Source: Sporolactobacillus nakayamae (GTDB lineage: Bacteria > Bacillota > Bacilli > Bacillales > Sporolactobacillaceae). Taken from it: 51,947 bases of DNA. The translations under genes and the position numbers were made by a program. This document shows, piece by piece, positions 35,532-45,543 of the stretch (positions are counted from its first letter, which is position 1; each line of letters opens with the position of its first letter). Location: the NCBI RefSeq assembly GCF_900113325.1, contig NZ_FOOY01000027.1, positions 1 to 51,947 on the forward strand, in the 5' to 3' direction. The notes under the pieces were generated by a model. The model did not search any database and was not told the DNA's origin. It worked only from the letters and a program-made list of their open reading frames with translations.

Positions 35532-36898
35532 TGGAGAATGATCGATATATTAGTGTCACTAAGCTTACTCGATATATCAAACAATTAATGGAGACAGACG
35601 CAAATCTGCAATCTGTATGGCTGCGCGGTGAAATTTCTAATTTCAAACGACATTCTCGAGGACATCTTTATTTAACAATAAAAGATAAAAACTCGAGAAT
35701 TCGTGCCGTGATGTTTGCAGGCAACGCTCGCCAGTTAGCCTTTGAACCAAAAGACGGAATGAAAGTTCTTGTTCAGGGATCAGTAGCTTTATATGAACCC
35801 TATGGTGAGTATCAAATTTATATTCGTGATATGGAGCAGGATGGACTGGGCAGGCTTTATCAAGCCTATGAAGCGCTAAAGAAAAAACTTGAGGAAAAGG
35901 GTATGTTTGAGTCCTCATACAAGAAACCTATTCCGAGGGTTCCTTATGAGATTGGTATCGTGACGTCAACGACGGGGGCGGCCATTCGTGATTTATTTAC
36001 CACGATCAAACGACGATTTCCGGTTGCCCGCATAACCGTCTTTCCTGTTCTTGTTCAGGGTACTGGAGCGGCTCCATCAATAGCGGAGGCAATTGAGCAG
36101 GCAAACAGTTATCCACATATTGATGTTCTGATTGTCGGTCGAGGCGGCGGATCAATTGAGGATCTATGGGCATTCAATGAAGAAATAGTCGCTAACGCGA
36201 TTTTTCGATCACAGATACCCGTCATTTCCGCAGTCGGTCATGAAACTGATTTTACAATTGCTGATTTTGTTGCCGACAAACGAGCGCCGACGCCAACAGC
36301 GGCAGGAGAGTTTGCAGTGCCGGACCGTGTTGACTTGCAAAGACGAATCGATCAATCCTCAGCTCGATTAGCCCAAGCGATGAACAGCCGGATACGTGAA
36401 GAAAAGAACCATCTGCATCAATTGCAGCAATCCTATGCTTTTCGTTACCCTGGGCAGCTAATCCTTCAGAAGGAACAGGAATGTGATCGACTCGTGGAGC
36501 GCTTAAATAGCGCACTTCAAGCACAATTACTGCGCAAACGTGAACGGCTGATTATGATCGAGCGATTGCTGGGGCAGAGTAAACCAATGCAGCTTTTAAA
36601 CAGAACAAAACGGCTTTTAAACGACCGAGAGCAGCAATTAATTCGTTCATTCTCAGTATATCGTAAAGAGCGGGAAGCGCACTTTGAACGTTTAATCGCA
36701 CAACTGAACAGTTTAAGTCCGCTTAAAATTATGGGCCGCGGTTATGGCTTAGCTTTTGACGTGGATGATCAGCTAATCAAATCGGTGCACGACATAGCAC
36801 CCGGCGATATGTTTAATCTTAAAATGCATGATGGAAAATTGGATTGTCAAGTGTGGGGCATAGAGGAGGCGAATGAACATGTCGGAATCGATGAATGA
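35531..36898 (+). CDS. xseA: Exodeoxyribonuclease VII large subunit
   Basis: 455 residues (448 in B. subtilis). N-terminal OB fold ([19 protein letters not shown]), central catalytic domain with [15 protein letters not shown] and [17 protein letters not shown], then a long coiled coil from about 275 to 400. With XseB it degrades single-stranded DNA to oligonucleotides. Start is coupled to folD by a 1-base overlap. Confidence 0.96.
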   Translation: MENDRYISVTKLTRYIKQLMETDANLQSVWLRGEISNFKRHSRGHLYLTIKDKNSRIRAVMFAGNARQLAFEPKDGMKVLVQGSVALYEPYGEYQIYIRDMEQDGLGRLYQAYEALKKKLEEKGMFESSYKKPIPRVPYEIGIVTSTTGAAIRDLFTTIKRRFPVARITVFPVLVQGTGAAPSIAEAIEQANSYPHIDVLIVGRGGGSIEDLWAFNEEIVANAIFRSQIPVISAVGHETDFTIADFVADKRAPTPTAAGEFAVPDRVDLQRRIDQSSARLAQAMNSRIREEKNHLHQLQQSYAFRYPGQLILQKEQECDRLVERLNSALQAQLLRKRERLIMIERLLGQSKPMQLLNRTKRLLNDREQQLIRSFSVYRKEREAHFERLIAQLNSLSPLKIMGRGYGLAFDVDDQLIKSVHDIAPGDMFNLKMHDGKLDCQVWGIEEANEHVGIDE

Positions 36899-37133
36899 TA
36901 AAGGAAAAGCGCCGGTATTCGAAGAGGCAATGGACAAGTTAGAGCAAATTGTCAAGCAATTGGAAGAAAATGATGTGCCGCTTGAAAAAGCGATCGGATT
37001 GTTTCAAGAAGGTATGGCACTTTCGAAGATTTGCCATGACAAGCTTGAAACGGTTGAAAAGAAAATGGATCAACTCGTGTCACCAAATGGAGAATCAAAG
37101 CCTTTTTCAGTTCAGGGAGATGACGTAGAGTGA
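36879..37133 (+). CDS. xseB: Exodeoxyribonuclease VII small subunit
   Basis: 84 residues, the usual length, with [23 protein letters not shown], the conserved helical signature (read in two parts: [23 protein letters not shown]). The ATG at 36879 has GGAGG 9 bases upstream; an ATG at 36873 is nearer. It overlaps both xseA and ispA. Confidence 0.94.
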   Translation: MSESMNDKGKAPVFEEAMDKLEQIVKQLEENDVPLEKAIGLFQEGMALSKICHDKLETVEKKMDQLVSPNGESKPFSVQGDDVE

Positions 37134-38014
37134 CTGAATTGTTAAGGGATTATATGGATGAAAAAAAAGAATGGTTTGAATCGAAAATCCCCAAACTTTT
37201 TCAGAATGCGCCAGTCACGCCTAAACTAGAACAGGCAATGCTCTATTCATTAGAAGCTGGTGGAAAAAGAATTCGTCCTATATTATTATTCGCCACATTG
37301 CAGGCATTTGATCAAAAAGAAGAAATTGGGTTAACGACTGCACTGGGATTGGAAATGATTCATACCTACTCATTAATTCATGATGATCTTCCCGCAATGG
37401 ATGATGATGACTTGCGGCGCGGCAAGCCGACAAATCATTGTGTTTTCGGTGAAGGCACGGCAATTCTTGCCGGTGACGGCTTACTTACGGCCGCGTTTCA
37501 AATCATTGCGGATGACCAGGCGCTTGATACGGATACGAGAATTCGGCTCATTAGCTTACTTGCACGAGCAGCCGGACCTGAGGGAATGGTGGGCGGACAG
37601 CAGGATGATCTTGAAGCAGAAGCAAAGCGACTTGATTTAGAAGATTTGATTTCGATTCACAAGAGAAAAACCGGCGAACTTATTCGTTTTCCCATTGAGG
37701 CAGCGGCGTTGATCGCTAAAGCAACAGAATCAGAAACAGAAGCACTTGTTCATTATTCGGAACACATTGGACTTGCATTTCAAATTGGTGACGATATTCT
37801 TGATATCTCTGGTGATGAAAAAGCATTGGGAAAGCCTATCGGCAGCGATCTTGCGAATCATAAGAATACTTATGTCAGCCTGCTGGGGTTGACAGATGCG
37901 AGAGAAAAACTAGCTCAAGAAGTGGAGAAATCCCTGCATAGTTTAAAGAAACTGGGTTTTGAAAATAAACGTCTTGGGGATATTGCACGTTATCTGCTGA
38001 ACCGAACATATTAA
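37130..38014 (+). CDS. ispA: Farnesyl diphosphate synthase (polyprenyl synthetase family)
   Basis: 294 residues (296 in B. subtilis). The first Asp-rich motif [14 protein letters not shown] and second GDDILD, with [10 protein letters not shown], define the prenyltransferase family. It condenses isopentenyl and dimethylallyl diphosphate to C10-C15 products. GTG start overlaps the xseB stop. It is followed by the OLE RNA region and then oapA and dxs, the arrangement reported for OLE-bearing bacilli. Confidence 0.95.
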   Translation: MTELLRDYMDEKKEWFESKIPKLFQNAPVTPKLEQAMLYSLEAGGKRIRPILLFATLQAFDQKEEIGLTTALGLEMIHTYSLIHDDLPAMDDDDLRRGKPTNHCVFGEGTAILAGDGLLTAAFQIIADDQALDTDTRIRLISLLARAAGPEGMVGGQQDDLEAEAKRLDLEDLISIHKRKTGELIRFPIEAAALIAKATESETEALVHYSEHIGLAFQIGDDILDISGDEKALGKPIGSDLANHKNTYVSLLGLTDAREKLAQEVEKSLHSLKKLGFENKRLGDIARYLLNRTY

Positions 38015-38031
38015 CAAGTGAGATAATTTAT

Positions 38032-38060
38032 TTGAGGGTTTGTCACTTTTGTGATAAACT
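38032..38060 (+). promoter_or_regulatory. Candidate promoter for the OLE RNA
   Basis: TTGAGG and TAAACT are 17 bp apart; each matches the sigma-A consensus at 4 of 6 positions. An overlapping inverted repeat, GTTTGTCAC-TTTT-GTGATAAAC (38038-38059), could be an operator or a processing hairpin. Confidence 0.35.
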
Positions 38061-38066
38061 TAAGTG

Positions 38067-38700
38067 CATCAAAATGATGGTGCGGTATTCTAGTCACTCT
38101 ACTTTACTTGAAGACGGGGCTAAAAATCCGTCAAAGGGCACATCGATGAAGTTCCTGGTACTGGCTTAAGGCGCCCAGCTTTGGGCTCGTGCTGGGAGTA
38201 AAGGGCGTAGGGCGATCCGCAACGGCATGTGGGCGAAGACCCTGCGCCCGTGGAGACACGTACGTTGTTTGCTTTAGCAATGACTATGTGGAAAACCTGT
38301 TTCGTAAGTACTTATTCACTAAGGAAAAGCGAACAGCGTAGCCTGCCTTGAGTGGGAAAGAGGGGATGGTCGGCGCATAACTTTGAACTACTTGGCCGGT
38401 ATGATAAGGGGCGCCTTCCTGAAATCAATTCTGCAAAAGAGGCTAGAGCAAAGTTTCAAGAGTGCTTGAGGAAATCTCCTAGACTGTCTGCATACCTGCA
38501 GCATTTGAAAAGGATTATAGTGCGGTCTGAGTGGTGTTCTAGTTCAATGTCTGGTGACAGCATTGGTCAAGTTTTAAAAGGAAACTGCCTGCTTGGCAAC
38601 AACAGGTAATTTGACGGGAAAACCTACTGGACCTAAGCCGCAATATTTACTTTTCAAATGACCTCACTACATAATTAGTTACCCTTACAAATAGATATAG
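38067..38700 (+). ncRNA. ole: OLE RNA (ornate large extremophilic RNA), boundaries approximate
   Basis: The 738 bases between ispA and oapA have no credible gene yet are rich in paired segments: GACGG/CCGTC (38113-38117 with 38128-38132), CCCAGC/GCTGGG (38174-38179 with 38191-38196) and a 10-bp helix GGGCGTAGGG/CCCTGCGCCC (38203-38212 with 38240-38249). Known OLE RNAs are about 600-640 nt, lie between ispA and dxs directly before the OapA gene, and form a membrane ribonucleoprotein linked to magnesium, cold and alcohol stress. Position, length, structure and the adjacent OapA-like gene all agree. I assign it mainly from this context; a covariance-model search was not possible. Confidence 0.88.
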
Positions 38701-38752
38701 TTTAAGGATGTGAAATGTCCGGTATTTGCAGGATTGATTGACCGGAATACGC

Positions 38753-39379
38753 ATGAAAAATGAATTAAAAAAATCTTTAAAGTGGGCATTGCCATTAGCT
38801 GTTATCACGTTTGTGCTAGCGGCTATTTTTTCAATTGTATCCAATGCGATTCTGAGTAACGCCAATGTGGTAAGCGGCATTGCGGTTGTTCTCGTTATTA
38901 TTCTAATTGCCCTGTTTTTTGATATCATTGGTGTAGCTGCCACCGCGGCGATCGAGGCGCCTTTTCACGCGATTGCATCGAAAGGTGTGAAGGGGGCAAA
39001 GTACTCAGTATGGCTTGCTAAGAATGCGGATCGTGTCAATACCTTTTGTACCGATGTCATTGGTGATGCGAGCGCGATCATTAGTGGTACTGCTTCATCG
39101 GTCGTTGTAGTGGAAATGATGTTGATTCTCGCTTACAATGAAAGTGGTTTTATGGAATATGTTATTTCCGTATTTGTAACCAGTATTGTTGCCGCATTAA
39201 CCGTCTTTGTAAAAGCTCTTGGAAAAAGTTTCGCGATAAAGAATTCGACGAAGATTATTTTTAAAGTCGGATATGTCATGTATTTTACCGAAGACCATCT
39301 TCATATTCCGATCCTCAGAATTCTTGATACAAAGAAAAAAAAGAGCAAAAAGAGAAAAACGGCAAAGAAGGATGTGTGA
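38753..39379 (+). CDS. oapA: OapA, OLE-associated membrane protein
   Basis: 208 residues. About four membrane helices (roughly 12-34, 42-66, 110-130 and 138-158), a central amphipathic segment ([28 protein letters not shown], in parts: [26 protein letters not shown]) and a Lys-rich tail ([13 protein letters not shown]). The helical region resembles the DUF21/CNNM membrane domain. OapA proteins bind OLE RNA and hold it at the membrane. The ATG at 38753 has only CGGA upstream; a TTG at 38738 follows AGGA, so the start is uncertain. The end overlaps an in-frame GTG of dxs, which points to translational coupling. Confidence 0.9.
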   Translation: MKNELKKSLKWALPLAVITFVLAAIFSIVSNAILSNANVVSGIAVVLVIILIALFFDIIGVAATAAIEAPFHAIASKGVKGAKYSVWLAKNADRVNTFCTDVIGDASAIISGTASSVVVVEMMLILAYNESGFMEYVISVFVTSIVAALTVFVKALGKSFAIKNSTKIIFKVGYVMYFTEDHLHIPILRILDTKKKKSKKRKTAKKDV

Positions 39380-39384
39380 TTATT

Positions 39385-41301
39385 ATGGATGTATCGACAA
39401 TCAAAAATCCTAAGTTTCTTAAAAAAATGTCCGTTAATCAGATGGTTGATCTGGCCGGTGACATCCGCGCTTTTTTAATTCATAAATTATCAAAAACAGG
39501 TGGACATCTTGCGCCGAATCTTGGTGTTGTTGAATTGACCTTAGCACTGCATAAGGTGTTTCATAGCCCTACAGATAAACTTGTTTGGGATGTCGGGCAT
39601 CAATCTTATGTGCACAAGATCTTGACCGGCAGAGGCGATCGCTTTGATACGTTGAGGCAGTACAAAGGGCTATGCGGCTTCCCAAAAAGAAGTGAGAGTG
39701 AACATGACGTCTGGGAAACAGGGCACAGTTCAACATCTCTGTCCGCCGCTCTTGGGATGGCGGTCGCTCGTGATTTGAAACAAGAAAATTTTGATGTCGT
39801 GGCGATTATCGGTGACGGAGCGCTGACTGGCGGGATGGCTCTGGAAGCTCTGAATGATATCGGGCACCAAAAAAGAAATATGATTATTGTATTAAATGAT
39901 AATGAAATGTCGATCGCACCAAATGTCGGCGCTCTTCACAATATGCTTAACCGGATCCGTTCGGCTAATAAATATAACAGAGCCAAAGAGGATTTAGAGT
40001 ATTTGATGAAAAAAATTCCTGCATTTGGAGGCAAGTTGGCGTCTGTCGCTGAACGTTTGAAAGATCGTCTGAAATATTTGCTTGTGTCCGGCGTATTTTT
40101 TGAAGAGTTGGGAATTACGTATCTTGGCCCTGTGGACGGTCATAACTTAAATGCACTTATAGACAACCTTAATTATGCGCGAAAGAAAAAAGGACCGGTA
40201 ATCATTCATGTATTGACGCAGAAAGGTAAGGGCTATAGACCGGCTGAAATGGATGAAGTTGGTACGTGGCATGGCACTGGTCCTTATAAGATCGAGTCTG
40301 GCGCATTTATCAAACCCGTGGCTGTAGCCCCGGCTTATAGTCAAGTTGTTAATGATACCCTGCAAGAATTAGCACGGCATGACAAGCGGATCGTTGTGAT
40401 TTCACCGGCGATGGTTGTCGGATCAAAACTTGAAGGATTCGCTAAAGAATTCCCTGACCGATTGTTTGACGTGGGAATTGCCGAACAGCACGCGGCAACT
40501 TTTGCAGCTGGGTTAGCGACACAGAATATGAAACCGATTTTGTCAATATACTCAACATTTATGCAGCGCGCCTATGATCAGATTGTCCATGACATATGCA
40601 GACAGAATTTAAATGTCGTCATTGCGGTTGATCGGGCGGGACTTGTCGGGGCTGATGGCGAGACGCACCAGGGGATTTTTGACATCGGGTTTTTGCGCAG
40701 TTTGCCTAATCTGACCATCATGATGAGTAAGGACGAAAATGAGTTGCGGAACATGGTTTACACAGCGACACGCTATGACCGAGGGCCAATCGTTGTTCGA
40801 TATCCGCGTGGAAATGGAATTGGTGTCGGTATAAGTGAAAGGCTTGAAGAGATTCAGATCGGCTCATGGGATGTTCTGCGTGAAGGCGCGGACATGACGG
40901 TATTGTCATTCGGACCGATGCTGCAAATCATCTTAGCTGCAGCGAAGCAGCTTGAAACAGATGGCATTCACCTGCGTGTGGTTAATGCGCGATTTATCAA
41001 GCCGATGGATCATCTGATGCTTGCAGATCTCGGTGAGCTTGGAACGCCCATACTGACTGTTGAAGAAGGAATGCTTGCGGGCGGCTTCGGTTCTGCTGTG
41101 TTGGAATATTACCATGATCATGGCATCCATGATTTAATGATTGAACGAATGGGAATAGATGATTGTTTTGTTGAACATGGTGGTGTAAATGAATTGCTGA
41201 ATGAACTAGGACTGACATCGAAACAGATTGCAACTCATGTTAAACGGATGTTGAAGCAGCAGAGTAAGAAGAATGTTGTCAGGAAGGTTATTACTTCATG
41301 A
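39385..41301 (+). CDS. dxs: 1-deoxy-D-xylulose-5-phosphate synthase
   Basis: 638 residues (633 in B. subtilis). Thiamine diphosphate site [15 protein letters not shown], substrate motifs [17 protein letters not shown] and [11 protein letters not shown], and the central [17 protein letters not shown] with the catalytic Glu. It makes DXP from pyruvate and glyceraldehyde 3-phosphate, the entry step of the MEP isoprenoid route that feeds IspA. The ATG at 39385 is preferred; a GTG at 39376 lies closer to AAGGAT. Overlaps tlyA by 4 bases. Confidence 0.96.
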   Translation: MDVSTIKNPKFLKKMSVNQMVDLAGDIRAFLIHKLSKTGGHLAPNLGVVELTLALHKVFHSPTDKLVWDVGHQSYVHKILTGRGDRFDTLRQYKGLCGFPKRSESEHDVWETGHSSTSLSAALGMAVARDLKQENFDVVAIIGDGALTGGMALEALNDIGHQKRNMIIVLNDNEMSIAPNVGALHNMLNRIRSANKYNRAKEDLEYLMKKIPAFGGKLASVAERLKDRLKYLLVSGVFFEELGITYLGPVDGHNLNALIDNLNYARKKKGPVIIHVLTQKGKGYRPAEMDEVGTWHGTGPYKIESGAFIKPVAVAPAYSQVVNDTLQELARHDKRIVVISPAMVVGSKLEGFAKEFPDRLFDVGIAEQHAATFAAGLATQNMKPILSIYSTFMQRAYDQIVHDICRQNLNVVIAVDRAGLVGADGETHQGIFDIGFLRSLPNLTIMMSKDENELRNMVYTATRYDRGPIVVRYPRGNGIGVGISERLEEIQIGSWDVLREGADMTVLSFGPMLQIILAAAKQLETDGIHLRVVNARFIKPMDHLMLADLGELGTPILTVEEGMLAGGFGSAVLEYYHDHGIHDLMIERMGIDDCFVEHGGVNELLNELGLTSKQIATHVKRMLKQQSKKNVVRKVITS

Positions 41302-42128
41302 AAGAGAGACAACGGGTTGACGTCCTTCTTGTACAGAAGGGATTGTTTGATTCTCGGGAAAAAGCGCAAAGAGCAGTGATGGCGGGAATGGTCTATCACG
41401 GCGATCAACGTGTAGATAAACCGGGAAGCAAGGTCGACAGCACACTGGAATTTAATATAAAAGGTACCATTCTCCCCTATGTGGGTCGTGGAGGTTTGAA
41501 GCTGGAAAAGGCGCTCGAGGTGTTTCAACTTGACTTGACTAATGTACTGATGCTTGATATTGGTGCCTCAACGGGCGGTTTCACCGATTGCGCACTCCAA
41601 AATGGCGCGAGAAAAGTGTATGCGCTCGATGTCGGTTATAATCAATTAGCCTGGAAGCTTCGCAGCGATCCGCGTGTCATTGTTATGGAAAAAACAAATT
41701 TTCGTTATTGTACGCCGGACAATTTTCAAGAGGGGTTGCCTGAATTCGCATCGATTGATGTATCATTCATCTCGTTAAAGAAAATCCTTCCGCCACTCAT
41801 AGATATTTTAAAGCATGAAGGTGAAGTAGTCGCGCTGATAAAACCACAATTTGAGGCGGGCCGGGATGAGGTCGGGAAGAAGGGTATTATTCATGACCCG
41901 AACGTACATCTCTCAGTTGTTAAAGATATCCTTGATTTTGCACGAACATGCGGATATACGTTGCTTGATCTAAACTATTCACCGATTACTGGCGGTGACG
42001 GCAATATTGAATTTCTCGCCTATTTTCGATCAGAAAAGGGGAACGCATCGGATTTATTGCAGATTACACCGGAAGAAGTCGTTCGTCAGGCACATCAGAA
42101 TTTCGATCACAAAAAAAATAGGACATAA
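41298..42128 (+). CDS. tlyA: TlyA-family rRNA 2'-O-methyltransferase
   Basis: 276 residues (B. subtilis YqxC 281). An N-terminal S4 RNA-binding domain ([35 protein letters not shown]) is followed by an FtsJ-like methyltransferase with the SAM loop [14 protein letters not shown]. TlyA enzymes methylate ribose in rRNA and can affect capreomycin sensitivity. ATG overlaps the dxs stop (ATGA). The stop codon lies inside the operon terminator stem. Confidence 0.94.
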   Translation: MKERQRVDVLLVQKGLFDSREKAQRAVMAGMVYHGDQRVDKPGSKVDSTLEFNIKGTILPYVGRGGLKLEKALEVFQLDLTNVLMLDIGASTGGFTDCALQNGARKVYALDVGYNQLAWKLRSDPRVIVMEKTNFRYCTPDNFQEGLPEFASIDVSFISLKKILPPLIDILKHEGEVVALIKPQFEAGRDEVGKKGIIHDPNVHLSVVKDILDFARTCGYTLLDLNYSPITGGDGNIEFLAYFRSEKGNASDLLQITPEEVVRQAHQNFDHKKNRT

Positions 42129-42164
42129 ACCTGAGAATGAACAGGTTTATGCCCTATTTTTTTT
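42116..42164 (+). terminator. Terminator of the ispA-dxs-tlyA operon
   Basis: An 18-bp stem (42116-42133 with 42142-42159, one mismatch) with an 8-base loop continues into a T-tract. It overlaps the last codons of tlyA. Confidence 0.9.
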
Positions 42165-42173
42165 AATAACTTC

Positions 42174-42202
42174 TTGACTGTTTCGCGCGAACGGTAGAGA
42201 AT
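42174..42202 (+). promoter_or_regulatory. recN promoter
   Basis: TTGACT and GAGAAT with a 17-bp spacer; the LexA-type box lies just downstream, near the expected RNA start. Confidence 0.55.
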
Positions 42203-42210
42203 AGATATAG

Positions 42211-42224
42211 AGAACGAATGTTCG
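42211..42224 (+). promoter_or_regulatory. LexA (SOS) box in front of recN
   Basis: AGAACGAATGTTCG matches the Bacillus SOS box CGAACATATGTTCG at 11 of 14 positions, with both AAC and GTTCG half-sites kept. Placed at the start of transcription, it would block recN until DNA damage. recN is SOS-controlled in B. subtilis as well. Confidence 0.8.
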
Positions 42225-42245
42225 AATTAAAGAGGTGAACCTTTA

Positions 42246-43946
42246 ATGTTAGCGGAACTTCAAATTATAAATTTTGCGATTATCGATAAACTTACTGTAA
42301 CGTTTGAAGACGGTCTGACTGTATTTACAGGAGAAACCGGCGCTGGGAAATCGATCATCATTGATGCGATCGCGTTACTCGCCGGCGGTCGTGGATCTGC
42401 TGAATATGTTCGTCATGGCACGCAAAAAGCAGAAATTGAGGCTTTATTCGATATAGAAGATACAGAAAGTGTGTCACGTTTGCTTGACCAATTTGGAATG
42501 GATCAAATCGACGGGCAACTCATACTTAGAAGAGAAATTTCCAGCTCGGGCAAAAGTGTATGCCGCATTAACGGAAAGCTTGTGACATTGTCTGTTCTTC
42601 AGCAATTTGGGACTATTCTTGTTGATATACACGGGCAGCATGAACATCAAAGGCTTCTTGAACCGAGTAATCACCTTGGATTTGTCGATCGCTATGGCGG
42701 AACGACAATCAGTAAATTAAAACACAGCTACTTGGAAGAATATAAACAAGTGGATGAACTGGCAACTAAGTGCAATAAATACAATGGTGATGAGAAGAAA
42801 ATTGCTCAGAGAATCGATTTGCTTCACTATCAAATCGGTGAAATTGAAGCGGCTCAACTAAAAGCAGATGAAGAAGACCGTATTCTTGAAGAAAAAAGAA
42901 AACTCGTCAATTTTGAAAAAGTATATCAATCGCTTAAAACAAGCTATGAGGCGCTTGATGGAGAAAATACCGGACTGGATATGCTTCGAAAAGCATCCGG
43001 AAGTCTTGATGCAATTCGGGATTTGGATCCGGAGCTTGCCCGCTTCTCAGAGTCGGTTTCGAACTGTTATTATCTCCTAGAGGAACAAACATCTGCAATT
43101 CGGGCATATCTGGAACAAATGGAATATAATCCTGAACGACTGGATGAGATCGAAAATCGACTAGATGAAATCCATCTGTTGAAAAGAAAGTATGGCAACT
43201 CTGTAGAAGAAATTCTGACTTATTATGAACAAATAAAAAACGAATTGGATGAATTGAATTCTCGAGATCAAAATTTCGACGTATTAAATGACGCATTAAA
43301 AGCGGGTCTAGGCAAGTTGAGGGACATAGCGGTGCAGCTGTCTTCCGAGAGAAAAAAGACAAGTGCACGCCTTGCTCGAGCTGTTAACCGTGAATTTAAA
43401 GACCTATGTATGGAACACGCACTCCTTGATGTTCATATTGAGATGGGCAGCAATTTAGAGTCTTTTTCCGGTTTCGAGCTTGAAGGGATTGATCACGTTT
43501 CCTTTTACATAACGACTAATCCCGGGGAACCATTTAAACCACTGGCAAAGATTGCTTCAGGCGGAGAGCTTTCGCGGATTATGCTCGCGATAAAAACAGT
43601 TTTTAAAAAAATAATGGGGCCAGCGACGATTATTTTTGATGAGGTAGACACTGGAGTCAGTGGCAAAGCCGCACAAGCGATGGCAGAAAAAATCAGCAGT
43701 TTGGCTCAAAATGCACAAGTGTTCTGCATTACACACCTTCCGCAAGTGGCGGCAATGGCTGATCAGCATGTATACATCGAAAAACATATCACGAAAGATC
43801 AACGGACCGGAACGCGCGTAAAAAAATTAAATGAATCCGAAAAGATACGCGAAATCAGCAGAATGATTTCAGGTCCTCTGATGACTGATCTGGCTCGTGA
43901 GCATGCCAAAGAATTAATTCAAATGGCAGGCAAAATGAAGTACTAG
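42246..43946 (+). CDS. recN: DNA repair protein RecN
   Basis: 566 residues (576 in B. subtilis). SMC-like ATPase: Walker A FTGETGAGKSIIIDAI at residues 27-42, coiled coil about 160-370, ABC signature near IASGGELSRIMLA and Walker B IIFDEVDTGVSG. It gathers double-strand break ends for recombination. AGAGGTG precedes the ATG. In B. subtilis the arginine repressor gene ahrC lies immediately upstream; here it is absent. Confidence 0.97.
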   Translation: MLAELQIINFAIIDKLTVTFEDGLTVFTGETGAGKSIIIDAIALLAGGRGSAEYVRHGTQKAEIEALFDIEDTESVSRLLDQFGMDQIDGQLILRREISSSGKSVCRINGKLVTLSVLQQFGTILVDIHGQHEHQRLLEPSNHLGFVDRYGGTTISKLKHSYLEEYKQVDELATKCNKYNGDEKKIAQRIDLLHYQIGEIEAAQLKADEEDRILEEKRKLVNFEKVYQSLKTSYEALDGENTGLDMLRKASGSLDAIRDLDPELARFSESVSNCYYLLEEQTSAIRAYLEQMEYNPERLDEIENRLDEIHLLKRKYGNSVEEILTYYEQIKNELDELNSRDQNFDVLNDALKAGLGKLRDIAVQLSSERKKTSARLARAVNREFKDLCMEHALLDVHIEMGSNLESFSGFELEGIDHVSFYITTNPGEPFKPLAKIASGGELSRIMLAIKTVFKKIMGPATIIFDEVDTGVSGKAAQAMAEKISSLAQNAQVFCITHLPQVAAMADQHVYIEKHITKDQRTGTRVKKLNESEKIREISRMISGPLMTDLAREHAKELIQMAGKMKY

Positions 43947-44075
43947 CACATGGCATGTACATCCTATACTGGAATTAATCCCTTCTTCGGATCACTCATA
44001 ATTATCCTCTGCTCAGGCAATTTTAATAAATGCACTGCAAGACAAGGTGCGGGTTTGCAGCGAGGAGAGTGAGTT

Positions 44076-45347
44076 ATGAAGATAAGAAAAAATCTAAAAA
44101 TTACAGTTGTTGTTCTTCTTCTCGGTTTTTTAATGGTCAGTTCGAGTATAAGAACAGGGCAGTTTGTCTCACACATATGGCAGAACGCGGGGACATTGCC
44201 TAACAACTACTTACGCGCTGATGTCGCAAGTGGTTCGCCAATCGCAATGGTAACAAAGAAGCGAAAAGCCGAATCAATTCTGAATTATCGGGGGATACAC
44301 CATTCGCAGGCCGTTTTAAATCAATTGTCGGCAACCACTGTCAACGCGGCGGACAAAGATGTCCGTTTAATACCTGGCGGTCAATCAATTGGTGTTCAAC
44401 TGAGCACTAAAGGTGTGCTTGTTGTTGGTTACCATCTAATTGCAACCGGCGGGGGCGAGTCATCGCCTGGGGAAACAGCAGGAATTCGAGTCGGTGATGT
44501 GATTACAAAGATTAATGGCAAAACGATGAGCTCCATTACAGATGTTCGTCACATTATGGACGGTTCGAAGGATGGCGAGCCGCTGCAGGTGACATTGATT
44601 CGCCAGCGGTCCATGGTTAAAAAAAGGCTGACACCGATCATGGACACAGCAAATCGTCAATATCAGATGGGACTGTTCATCAGGGATTCGGCATCAGGTA
44701 TCGGTACCATGACCTTTTATGATCCTAATACGGGCTCATATGGAGCTCTTGGGCATGTGATCTCTGATCGCGATACGGGTCAACCCATCATGGTGAAAGA
44801 CGGGCACATCGTCCGTTCCATTGTACAGGCAATTGATCGAGGCAGAGAAGGAAAACCAGGAGAAAAAATTGCATTTTTTCCTGAAAATGCGATAAGTATT
44901 GGTTCTGTCTCAAAAAATACGCCATTCGGTATCTTTGGGAAAATGGAAAAGAACTACATGATGCGTTCTGGTATGAGCAATGCTGCACTTCCAATTGCCA
45001 CAGGGGATCAAGTCAAAGAAGGTCCGGCAAAAATTCTTACCGTTCTTAATGGAAATAAGGTTGAAGCTTTTAACATCCGAATTCTAAATTCGATATCGCA
45101 AAAACATCCTGCGACGAAAGGATTAGTGATCAAGATAACGGATCCGCGTCTGCTTAAAGCTACAGGCGGTATTATTCAAGGGATGAGCGGCAGTCCGATT
45201 ATTCAAGATGGTAAATTGGTCGGGGCAGTTACCCATGTGTTTGTCAACGATCCAACAAGCGGATATGGTGTGCACATCGAATGGATGATGGATGAAGCAG
45301 GTCTACATCATGAAAAACAAGCTCTACGTAAGCGGATTGCAAGCTAA
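44076..45347 (+). CDS. spoIVB: SpoIVB, S55 serine peptidase of sporulation
   Basis: 423 residues (425 in B. subtilis). One N-terminal membrane helix (about 8-26), a PDZ domain (AGIRVGDVITKINGKTM, VTLIRQRS), the catalytic His in LGHVISDRDTG and Ser in GMSGSPIIQDGKLVGAVTHVF. Secreted from the forespore into the intermembrane space, it triggers pro-sigma-K processing. AGGAGAG precedes the ATG. Confidence 0.97.
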   Translation: MKIRKNLKITVVVLLLGFLMVSSSIRTGQFVSHIWQNAGTLPNNYLRADVASGSPIAMVTKKRKAESILNYRGIHHSQAVLNQLSATTVNAADKDVRLIPGGQSIGVQLSTKGVLVVGYHLIATGGGESSPGETAGIRVGDVITKINGKTMSSITDVRHIMDGSKDGEPLQVTLIRQRSMVKKRLTPIMDTANRQYQMGLFIRDSASGIGTMTFYDPNTGSYGALGHVISDRDTGQPIMVKDGHIVRSIVQAIDRGREGKPGEKIAFFPENAISIGSVSKNTPFGIFGKMEKNYMMRSGMSNAALPIATGDQVKEGPAKILTVLNGNKVEAFNIRILNSISQKHPATKGLVIKITDPRLLKATGGIIQGMSGSPIIQDGKLVGAVTHVFVNDPTSGYGVHIEWMMDEAGLHHEKQALRKRIAS

Positions 45348-45373
45348 CGAATTTACTGAATCACTAAATAAAA

Positions 45374-45393
45374 TTCGACATATATGTGTCGAA
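45374..45393. promoter_or_regulatory. Inverted pair of Spo0A boxes after spoIVB
   Basis: TTCGACA and TGTCGAA, both perfect 0A-box heptamers, face each other across TATATG. The pair could also fold as a small hairpin at the end of spoIVB. Confidence 0.65.
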
Positions 45394-45481
45394 CTAAGCT
45401 GGAAAAACACTTATTGAGATGAACGATCTGTTTTAAAGAAGAAAATGAAAGAAAAAAATAGATTGAAGTGACTAAGAATAA

Positions 45482-45510
45482 AAAGGATACCTTCCTCTCT
45501 TGTCGAAAAG
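45482..45510 (+). promoter_or_regulatory. Sigma-H-like spo0A promoter
   Basis: AAAGGATAC (-35 like) and GTCGAAAAG (-10 like) are 11 bp apart, close to the sigma-H pattern RNAGGAWWW N11-12 RNNGAATWW. The -10 overlaps a Spo0A box (45501-45507). spo0A of B. subtilis also uses a sigma-H promoter with Spo0A boxes. Confidence 0.6.
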
Positions 45511-45532
45511 ATAACATATAGTAATTTCGACA
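45501..45532. promoter_or_regulatory. Second pair of Spo0A boxes in the spo0A leader
   Basis: TGTCGAA (45501-45507) and TTCGACA (45526-45532), perfect heptamers in inverted orientation 18 bases apart; the second reaches almost to the ribosome site. Confidence 0.75.
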
Positions 45533-45543
45533 AGGGGGATTTT

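Noticed and set aside
38352-38609. 85-codon open frame inside the OLE region
   Set aside because: No ribosome site and no family resemblance; it lies within the structured RNA.
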